From positions 33,310,482-33,370,891 of the forward strand of contig NC_049979.1 in NCBI RefSeq assembly GCF_000003815.2: 60,410 bases of DNA, in the 5' to 3' direction. This document shows positions 1 to 10,300 of this stretch, in pieces. The position numbers and the translations under genes are program-made. Under the pieces are notes generated by a model. It was not told where the DNA came from. It searched no databases and worked only from the letters and a program-made list of their open reading frames with translations. Source of the stretch: Branchiostoma floridae. Lineage: Eukaryota; Chordata; Leptocardii; Amphioxiformes; Branchiostomatidae. Numbering within the stretch: the first letter of the stretch is position 1; each line of letters begins with the position of its first letter.

Positions 1-1640
1 CAAACATCCTAGCGGTACGGGGGCACTCATAACATATCGTTCGATTTCGTTATGACCCTACAAAGTAAATGGGTTTTTTTTGGAAAAAAAATATGACGCC
101 GCACTGACGTTTTGAGTCACAATTTTTTATAAACAACTTTTAAAGTCTCTATTTACATCTTAAACCGAAAAAAAATGACCACAAAACATGTCATTTCGGC
201 CTTGTGGTTCCGTGCGCTATCTGCGGCCACTCGGAAGAACAATTCTTTTACATAAGAAATGATGAAGGTAAAACAACAAGTTTAACTTCGCGTCCCTTGT
301 GATAAAAATTTTGAGGCCGCAAATTCTCCAAAATGGTAAAAACAGCTGGAAACTTCGTCTGAACCAACCCAAACATGGCCGCCACATCACTCGCGGTGAC
401 AGTAAAACTACACCTTATTGTATGATAGCAAATTCCGATGTTTGAAATGATGCCGTAAACGCGTAGAAAAATATCGTATTTTGGGTTGATGATGGACAAG
501 GATTGACATTTATATCTTCAGAGTTTTGACTTTCGAATATAATGGCAAAATTTTCTAATGTTAGTGGTTTCTGGTGTCAAAATATAACCTGTAACATATT
601 AGCATTTGTTGAGATGCTGAGCTACTCTTACAGACGAATTTTAAAAAAAATCCCGTTGTTTTCGGCACCTGAACCCCCTTGTCAGCACTATCGACAAGTA
701 ATTCATGAACAAAACGCTATTTTTTTCCATTTTGGGGTGTTGATATGTGTTTAAAGTCATCAAATTAGCATAAATTATGAATATTGAGTCCTGAAATTTA
801 TGTTGAATTTTATAAGATGTGATAAACAATTGTTATTTGCCAAGAAAACCTGAAAACTAAAAAGGTTTGATACAAAATTAGAGAATTTGGTAATAAATAT
901 GTCTGTCAGAATTCCGTTGCCCTGGCAACATTAAAATGATGAACATACTTTGTTCACTGAAAATGTTTGCTATAAACATTTTCTAAAATTTTACCAAGTT
1001 TGGTGGCCCTAGCATAAGCCATTCAGGCACTATATGGCACTATATGGCGCCCAGTGCGGAACCCGTGACTTCGGTATACTTGCAATTTGAACAATATATC
1101 TATAGTTATTCTGTTAATTATATATATGTACATATATATACAACTAAATGATATGGTGCTCTGGCATACGCATGTAAAATGGATCTACCTGCTTATCATC
1201 TTCTTTCCCTTGGACAGAAGTAGTATACGTACGGACACAGATTACATGTCAATTTGGTAATTTTCCGTGTGGTATATAAGTTTAATCCCTGGGTTTATTC
1301 ATTAGATTCTGAAGATTTTTCCGAGGGGGCATGTTTATTCCGGGGGTTAGGTTATTTGGGAAAAGGAGGTTTTGCTATTGCAGACCTGTAAACAAAACCC
1401 ATTCCAAGGATAAAAATTGCTGATAAACCAATTAGAGAGCTTGTTAGTAGTCGCATGATAGAAAACAACCAATAAGCTTCTTGCATTTCTTCAACACACA
1501 TGATTTCAGTATAAAAACAATTCCCTTTATTCAGAACATTGGTATCAAATCAAAGGAAAATATTTATTGGATAAATCATGCCTTGAAAAGCTGAAAATTT
1601 GACGAATAGCCTTGTTTTTTGTGTTATATAAGCTCATATG
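1..1640. other. Upstream intergenic DNA, no gene seen
   Basis: AT-rich DNA with only short, unconvincing open frames. A perfect palindromic RFX/X-box-like motif, GTTGCCCTGGCAAC, lies at 916-929, and a short direct repeat (GCACTATATG twice) lies near 1026-1048. Related X-box-like words recur inside the transposon family at 5.8-6.9 kb and 13.2-14.1 kb, so this is probably repeat-derived. Confidence 0.5.
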
Positions 1641-1699
1641 TTCATCTCAGACTTTTGGCAAAATTTCATTTTTTATTTCTTTTCGACCGACCGCTTTTC

Positions 1700-1973
1700 T
1701 GAAAAAGTCCGAGAACCAAGAAATTAAATGTGGCCTTAGGTAGGAACCTTCAGGCGGGATTTTACCTCCGCACACATAGGCCTTGAGGGTGCGCCTGGCC
1801 TGTCTGGAGGGGTCGATGTGGAGAACGTGGCCAAGGTACCGGTGTCGTCTCCGACGGATGGCTGCCATCAGGTTAACGTCTGGGTGTGTTTCTGTGTCTT
1901 GGAAGTGTTTCTTTGTAATCGCTTGTAAGCATCTGCTGTTTATCATTATTGTAACGTTTACGTTAAGACCCAT
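1700..1973 (-). pseudogene. LINE ORF2 C-terminal fragment
   Basis: The minus strand reads a short frame containing IRRRRHRYLGHVL and downstream PSRQARRTL. This matches the region after the reverse transcriptase domain of many LINE ORF2 proteins, where an 'RRLRYLGHVLRM' type motif is common. No RT, endonuclease or 3' tail can be seen next to it, so it is a small dead fragment. The clade is not resolvable from this piece. Confidence 0.55.
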
Positions 1974-2003
1974 GCTATAAAGCCATGTGTGAGGGTTAAA
2001 CCA

Positions 2004-3113
2004 GGGTCACAAGAATCTTTCGACGTCCTTGCGATGGCATATTCCGCACATCGCACGATGAACGCAGTGGAACGCAGCTACATCGTAAGCAAAATCAGCC
2101 ATCGCAGAGCATGGGATAATGTTCAAAATTTTCCCAGCGTCGCACGATTTTTAGCTTGTGCCTCTTCTTAATAGCCACCTGACCGCTTTGTGGCTTCTTT
2201 AACCAACAAAATGTGGATCTAGCTGTTGAAAATACCTTCCTATAATGTATTTCAATTTTAAAAAGAAATCGAAGAAAACCATAACAACGTGACTCTTACA
2301 AATAAAGGTTCAAATCAAACACAAGTACTGGTATGATTATCTCGACCTGCTTTTCGGTTCTACGATCTCGAGTCAGGCTTTCTCGAAAATCATATTTTCC
2401 TATTTTGGGATGACATGCTATCACGAAAAAAAATGCCATAAGACAAAAATCATATCATAAGGATTAAACCATAAGCCTGCATTTCTGTTCGAGTTGTCCC
2501 CGTGGTTATGGTAAACTGATCCGGGACCGTCGCGAGATGAGATCTGATCTAATTATGAACCCACGAGTATGTAGCCATCAAACAAATGCATGCATCACCT
2601 GTGCGTAATACTGAATATGTCACGTGGAAAAGCTTGCCTTGAAGCAGGCTCCTCTACGGGCGCACTGTTCTCTGGTTGCTACTGTGAACAGTTGCGTCTG
2701 ATGTAGTTCCATTTTCGTCAACATGGACAATATCAGGGAAAACTGAAACCATCACAACATGCTAAAAATGTATGAATTTTTCACGTCATCTGTTGAAAAA
2801 AATGACCGTAAAGAAGTCTGCTATGGGGGCAATAAAAATCGTACGACGATGGAGAAACTTTGAACATGTTCAAAATCCATTTCAGCTATATTTTCGTCAT
2901 AGGAGGCTCCCCGATTAAGTATTATTTACCTGCGATTGATGCAGCTACGCTCTTATGACCTCATCGTACGATGCACTACGATTATTGTGACCACGGCTTC
3001 ATATATTTATACCATTGCTTCCGATTCTTCCCCGCCGTACTACGTACTGCGCTTATACCGCGCATAAAACCTCTATCGCAGTCAATCGTAAAATTCTTGT
3101 GACCGGGGCCTTT
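2004..3113. repeat. Interspersed element with imperfect inverted ends
   Basis: GGTCACAAGAATCTTTCGA at the left end (from about 2006) is mirrored by the reverse complement of the right end (3085-3104), which shares GGTCACAAGAAT-TT-CGA. A second right-end-like word, ATTGTGACCACGG, sits at about 2984. The interior holds repeated TCGTACGATG words. This looks like a non-autonomous DNA transposon or a composite of two copies. No transposase frame is present and target duplications are unclear. Confidence 0.4.
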
Positions 3114-3783
3114 AATAAACAGAAGATTTGTACAGTCGGAGTTTTATTCTCTGGGACAGTCTGTGATCTCTCCATATATAATGATGGAGCTGAAGCGGGT
3201 TTCTGTATTATTTTATCAAATATAATCAAACCAATATCATATTGTATTAGTCTAACGTAATATCAAGCTACTAGGAGCCGAGAAACCTCGTCTAACCAGT
3301 ACGATATAGCGTCAAACTTTACCGGTCTAACAGAAAAGAATTTAGTGCCAAACGTTTGGGGGTAAGTTATTATGACAAAGGAAACTGACCGTCGTCATCG
3401 CAAGAACAACGACGTAATCACAGCCGATTTGAACAGCGATACTTGCCGCTTTTCAGCTAATGGATCATATGCATGGTCACAGGAATTGACAAAGGCCCAA
3501 AGGGAGGCAACAGTTACGGCGCGAGACCGCCGGTGTCTTCAGTGTAATCAACGTAATGAAACTGGCAGTTCAATATTCAAATGTTATAAGACTTCTGTTT
3601 TCAAAAGCCGACGCAACGACGTAAGAATGACGTGATGAAATTACGTCTTCTTTAGTTAAGCTATCCGCCATCTTCAACCTTAGATGTCAATAACGTGACA
3701 TCATTAGATAGTTTATTAATATTTAATTAAATGTTCAAAACAAAATAATTGATTTTTTTGTATAATATGTATTTCAAAAACCC
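3114..3783. other. Intergenic DNA, nothing recognised
   Basis: A frame of 87 codons at 3372-3635 (+) shows no family resemblance and is probably chance. The final part is AT-rich. Confidence 0.4.
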
Positions 3784-3797
3784 GTTGCTATGGCGAC
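3784..3797. promoter_or_regulatory. RFX/X-box-like motif
   Basis: GTTGCTATGGCGAC fits the two-half-site X-box pattern (RYYNYY, 2-base spacer, RRNRAC) and lies 152 bp before the first possible Gal3ST start codon. A split inverted repeat with RFX-like half sites, AGGCAAC-CAATT-GTTGCCT, follows at 3841-3859. Similar words occur in nearby repeats, so the site may have been brought in by a transposon. Confidence 0.35.
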
Positions 3798-3895
3798 AAG
3801 AAAAATTATAAACTTACTCTATTTTTTTGGTAAATATTCCAGGCAACCAATTGTTGCCTGTTGGATAACAACCCACCGCCCCTTTGCCTGAAGAG

Positions 3896-3905
3896 GTCAC
3901 GTGAC
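3896..3905. promoter_or_regulatory. Palindromic E-box GTCACGTGAC
   Basis: A perfect 10-bp palindrome around CACGTG, 44 bp upstream of the ATG at 3949. GTCACGTGAC is the known core for USF and TFEB/TFE3 (CLEAR-type) bHLH-zip factors. Use as a promoter or 5'UTR element of the sulfotransferase gene is inference; the transcription start is unknown. Confidence 0.4.
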
Positions 3906-3948
3906 TCACGTCAATACATGAGAGCACCTTTTTAAAGAGAGAGTAAGC

Positions 3949-4142
3949 ATGTTTTTTATGTTTGCTTCATGTAGGATCGTCAATGTTGAATACAGTATGC
4001 CGACGAGAAAAAAAATAACACCATGGACCATTACGCTTGCCACAGTTGTGGTCTTGCTGGCGCTCAGTTTCATTGCAATGAACATGATCGAGGGCCGTCT
4101 GACAACTTTATATACGCCTCAACATCACAAAATGCAGATCAG
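3949..4142 (+). CDS. Gal3ST exon 1 (anchor exon)
   Basis: Encodes the cytoplasmic tail and the transmembrane anchor (ITLATVVVLLALSFIAMNMI). Two start codons are possible, 3949 and 3997, both with A at -3. The second places RKK directly before the anchor, as expected for a type II Golgi protein. The donor is AG|GTAATT and the exon ends in phase 2. Confidence 0.8.
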
Positions 4143-4315
4143 GTAATTAAAAACTTGTTTCCCGCTGGACATTCTGCGGGTAAAAAGAATGTATGATTTT
4201 CAAGACAACAAAACACACGAACGTAAAAAAAAGAGTATACTTAATATTTTTTATAAGCACGTATGGATGTATTTTTTAATGTTTATCCATCTATCTACTT
4301 ATCCATCTATCTATT

Positions 4316-4378
<63 letters not shown>

Positions 4379-7300
4379 AAATTGCAACCAGAGAGTCGGA
4401 GAGTAAGAAACGCCTCTTCTTTTAGGAATCGAGAAATGCCTTCCAATGATAGCTTTAAACAAGATATCTTCAGTTTTTGCAGGATTCCAGCTGAGGGCAG
4501 ACAAGAAAACAAACGGGCAACAAATGACACAAGAAATACATGCAGCCGGCCACAACAGAAATATATTTTCATTGCGCCGCACAAAGTGGGGGCCTCCACT
4601 ACCTGCACGATTTTCCAAAGATACGCCATCAGCCGCAAGCTACCCATGATGATTCCAGTCGAGGGGAACATCCTCTCCTGGGGCGTCTCTCCTACTGAAG
4701 AAGAGTACATCCACACCCCTGACGAACAGTATGACGCCCTGATGAACCACTTCACGTACAATAAAACTTGGTTACGGTCCAAGTTCCCAGCCAACACAGC
4801 GTACATCTGTAAGAATTTTACTGTAAAGTACCAATGGGCTATACAAACGCCATCATATTACGTAGAAATAAGAGAGCGTTGTAAGAATTTGACATTTCAC
4901 TAGTCAACATATATATTAGGTTATGTGTAATGTCACACCTTTTTCAGGATCCCTAATAGAATCATTTCTTTGTTATTGTTGCGACCCGAGGAAATTGCCA
5001 TTCAACAGGCACTTTTTGGTGGCACAACAAGGGGAAGAGCCGATATTGTAAAACAGTGTTCCTCAGGGCTACTTGCTAAACACTCATTCTTTTAGTAGTG
5101 GATCATAATAGGCCTTTTCACAGTAGTTGATATATACATATGCAATGATTTGCTAGATAGCAACCCGTGAGGATACGTTTGAGGAAAAGAAACACTTGTT
5201 AAGAATACAATTTTTAGTCTTTATCTTTAGCCATAGTTCCTCTGTCACGACAGACAGTATAAGAAAAAACAAAACACATTCAAATTGGCACTTTTTCTTT
5301 TACAGCTATAATACGAGATCCAAGCAAGCAATTGAGGTCCGCCATGAACTATTACTTTCTTCCAAAACTTCTGAAAATCAAGTCGAACAACCCGTTCAAG
5401 ACGTTTTTGGAGAACCCATGGAAGTACCAGAACCTGTCTGAGGTTCACTATGAAGGCTTCAATGTGACCTGGGACCCCACCAGGAACTTCATGTCCTTTG
5501 ACTTAGGATACCCTGCCGAGGCAGCGGAAGACATGGTATGGGACTTTATGTATTGCAAAATGATGTCCGTGAATGTCGAAACGATAAACATTTCCGTAAA
5601 ATTGATGAACATGTTTGTAAAATGATGGGGTAATATCTAAAATGACGGACATATATGAAAAAAAAACTAGGGTTCGACGACCTCATACGGCAATGAACTA
5701 GATTATATGCAGATGACATAATTTTTGCGTGGTGATGATCGCCTTCAACTAGCTAACACATATCTCAAGTATAACGTTTCCATCTTTTTTCATTTTTTCA
5801 TTAAGCCTCAAGCCACCATAGCTTTTTTCGACTAATCTTGCCGCATGGGGTAAAAACTGACCCCATAACGTTTTGTACAAATACATTATTATTGGTGACT
5901 ATTTCACTGATTTGAATATATAGATAGTTTCATTCGTATTCAGATTGTGAAGGAGGTTTTTGATGCTCGTACCTAGCCTGGTACCCAGCCGTATTATATC
6001 TCTCGAGTCTCTTTTGTTCTCTTCGTAATTTTAGCCTCTGAGGTATCCAGTCGTATTATAGCACCCGAGTCTCTTTTGTTCTCTTCGTAATTTTAGCCTG
6101 GTATCCAGTCGTATTATAGCACCCGAGTCTCTTCTGTCCTCTTCGCAAGAGGACAGCAGAGACTCGGAAGCAAAAATACGACAGGATACCATGCTACAAC
6201 TTAAATGTCGCTTATCTCTTAAATGGCTTACGCTAAAGCTAACAAACAATATCTTTTCAGAAAATGCTGATAGCAAAACATTTAAGTGGAAAGTAGGGTC
6301 ATCAGTTTTTATGTTCCCATTGCAACGGAATTCGGACAAGCATATTCTTTACAAAATATGCTAGCTTTGGATTTAATCAATGACGTTTACGGTAAGGTAA
6401 TCTTATGACATTCAACATAAATTTTATGATTTAATATTCATTTTTTTTCAATTTAATGACGTCGTTAATCAGAATTCAAAATGGGGGCCCATAATGTATA
6501 GATGACGTCATAATGTCGTCATGCACAATGATAATGACACAAAAGTCGTTACCATAATACTGCTTGATGTGTAAAACATTGTATAAAAATGTTGTGGTCA
6601 TACGGTACGTATTTTATGTGTGGGTCTCAAATTTTTTTTTTAAATTAGCACATTTTGCTAAGGTCAGTTTTGACCCCACTGGACTATGCATAAACTTTCT
6701 AATATAACTTAATCAACAATGAGCCAATTTAGTTTTAAAAAACCAAAAAAAAAGACATATATACTAAGACAGCCATGGGAGGAATTTTGTTTTCTATCAA
6801 CATATTACAATTTTGCATATTGATATTCGTCTGGGGTTAGTTTTGACCCCATAGGGTGGTTTGAGGGTTAAGCGGGTTTGCCATTTGTGTGGTAACTATG
6901 CAAACTAGCCCCTCATTTGCACGATTGGTATCTGTTCATGTCTTACCTGTCATTATTTAAACGTGTTACATATGTTAAAGTACAATTATATGGAAAACGA
7001 TGGAATTCTAATTTGTCCTTATTGATTATGCAAAGCAAGTCCATAATTGCATATTACGCACACCATTGTTTGCATGTGCTACCTTCGTGCCTGAAGTGAT
7101 GTAGATACGTCCTTTCGTCAATTATTCTCTTTGGAACATTTTGTCAAAAATTCTCCTCCAGTCTTAAAATCTATTGTTAGGAGGTTTAAACCTGAATTCA
7201 TCCCAGCTGTCCAATGCGAGTATCTGTCGAGCTACTAATGCATCTATCTTTAAGGCATGAGGCAACAACAGAAAACTAAGATTCAATTCCGTGTCATTAA

Positions 7301-10300
7301 AAGTGTCTTTGGACAGTATTTGTAAGAATAAATTTCAATGACAACCCTTGTGGGATCCTGTAATGGATTCTACAGTCCAATATTTCTTTACGTCTCTTCA
7401 CATCATTTTCGTTATCAAGGAGCGGGCTCGAAGATACGTCAGCGAACTTCAAGCCGACTTCACACTAGTCATGTTGTTGGACTACTTTGATGAGTCTTAC
7501 GTTCTTCTTAAGCGCCTGATGTGTTGGGAACTGAGAGACATTCTATACGTCACCAAAAACAATCGAAGTTATTCGTTCAAGGAATACACACCCTCTGAAA
7601 AGGAGCTCGAGGAGCTCCGGCGTTGGAAAGCCGTGGATTACTTACTTTATGACACGTTCAACAAGTCCTTGTGGGAGAAGATTGCAGCACAGGTAAGCCT
7701 TACTTAATATAAAACTAGAGTTCAATGAGCTCAGATCTGCATCATCTATGCTTGGTTATGTACACCTTTAACTAACAGGTCACAATGTTGTCAATTTAAT
7801 CATTTACTACGTGCACTTGTATCATGGAAATCCACAGTTGCTATGTTCTGTTATGCCCCTTGAAATATTTCGCCAAAAACGCCATTGTAGTTCACAAGCA
7901 AGATCCTATTGGGGTCCAAACACACATCGCTTTTTCTGCCACCAAAATAATGAAGATTATAGTATATATTTGTAAAAAAAATACAAAAATTGATATTCTG
8001 CTAAAGTACCAAGGTCACATACTAGGGAGCTCAATTGTCTGTTTGAAACCAACCTACATACCAAATATCATCGCAATTCATCAACAGATTCTTGAGTTGT
8101 GCTAACCACACAAATGCATACACACACATAAAAAGGTGTGACAATAAAAATACATTGCCATGGAGACAGAGGTATAGTTTCATCATTATCATCAGCACCA
8201 TGGCTCTTTCCCCGTCGTCGAAGATTCGTGGGAAGTTCTGGATGGTCTGCAGGCCCTCATGTGGCTGAGCAGTCCTATCTTTGACCTGCACACTCTGCTG
8301 CACTGCTGGCAGCTGAACTGGGAAGAGGAGACGGTCTGGTCAGCTGCCTCCTTTCTCCTCCCCCTTCTATCTTCGGTGTGGTCTTGTCGCTTAGTCTCAA
8401 GGGTCTCTGCGCCCCGCCTTATCAACGTTCTCTAGTTGGCTCTGTTAGCTGCTCTATTTTCTCAGTCAGCTTCAGGGATGCCAGCCACTCTGAGTGGTAT
8501 AGTTTATGTGTTTTAATTGTACATTTGCTATCGGCTACCTCATACGTCCATGAAATATTTAGAGCTTTTGTATGTTTTATGCAGATGAATTACACATTTG
8601 CATGATCTATGCATGGTGATGTTCATTATTGACCTACGTACACATGCCATAAGTATAAAATGCCAATCATTAATCATTAAGCGGGTTTTCAGTTTTTGCG
8701 TATATTATACAAATCAGTTCCTTATTTGGTATCTGCTTATTTTTCACCCATAATAAATCACATGTGTTATATTTATTGAAGTCCAGTTATTGAAAACATT
8801 GGGTTTATGCAAATTTGTCATAAATATGCAAATTAAGCGCTCGTTTCCATAACAGATATATCATTATAAAATATTTGCCTTAGCTACCCGCATCTCTAAA
8901 ATATTATTAATCTGTCGTTCATTCAGTTATCGTCTTTTGAATGTCATGACAAAAATACCCAGCAGTTCAAAATTTAGATGTTAGGGGGCTCAACCTTGCC
9001 CCACTTTGTCATGACGCTAAACGGTATCTACGACTTAAATGTCAAGACAATATATTGTACAGGACAAAATAAAACAACTGAATGTTCCCATTATACATAC
9101 AAATGTAATCCTATTTGCATAATTTGTATTTCATCCTACATCCGTGAATAGTTTCATCAGGTCGGTACGTCCCTGAATAAAGAGACTCTTTTTACACAAC
9201 TATTGCTTTCTTCATGCCGACGTTTCGTTGACCGTCTGTCACCTTCTTCAGAATTACCCTGAAGAAGATGACAGACGGTCACCGAAACGTCGGTATTAAT
9301 AAAGCAATGGTTGTGTAAAAAGGGTCTCTTTATTCTGTATTTCATTTTGTAGAGTCAATTCCACATTACAAAGAGAGTAATTCTTGTCTTTTGTTCCAAC
9401 ACTTTGGAAATCTTTAAAACACTATAACTGTGATAAGTGACTGTTTAGAACTTTTTATAACATCATTGTACCATTTAAGATATTTTATACAGTATTTATG
9501 CATGTTAGAAACATTTCTAACGTCAAATTCATTATTTCTGTTAGTTTCTAAACTGTTCCAACATAGATTCATCATTTGTAATTATATGTTTGAACATTGA
9601 AACAATATGTTGAGACTGAGTTATTGGGCTGGGAAGAGGGCAATTCACACATCCCTGCCAAGTACATGACATTGTGTCTGTCTGACAGCTTCTCACAAAG
9701 GAGCCACCAGTGTCTACTAAAACATATCTTACAATATAGGACCCACACAAAACACCCAGCATAGCAGCTTGGTTTATTGGGGTAATGAAAGTTTTTATGG
9801 AGGAAACAAATGACACAAATTGTTGGAACTTGTGAGAACATCTTCCAACACTGACAAAAACACATAGATATTTCTAAAATGCTCTAGATAAGAGATATAT
9901 TTGTACCATAAATTTCCCAATATTTCCAACACATCTAGATAGGTTCAAACATGTTCAAAGTTTCATTGTCAATTGTTTGAACAAGTTATAACTTTAGTGA
10001 CTGAAATATTATTTTACTTAGAATAGTTAAAATTACTACGTTATATATTATAAAATATTGTATAGGTTACTCGGAATGGACTCTACAATATCAAGTAAGG
10101 TACCTACATACTCGTGTGTGATGAACTACATACACATGATCATAAAAACCCATAGTTCCCTTTTTGAGTTATCGTTTTCAGAAGTGTTTGACAAAAATAC
10201 CCCTGCTATCCAAAAGCTAGTCTTAAGGGGATTGAAACTTGCGTCACTTCCTCCTAAGCACAACAGCTTTTTAACACCAAAAAATTGTGAAAATAGCTTG

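Noticed and set aside
4307-4806. Minus-strand frames of 103 and 163 codons ending in long Arg-Glu repeats
   Set aside because: They are the shadow of Gal3ST exon 2 plus the (CT)n microsatellite read as RE repeats.
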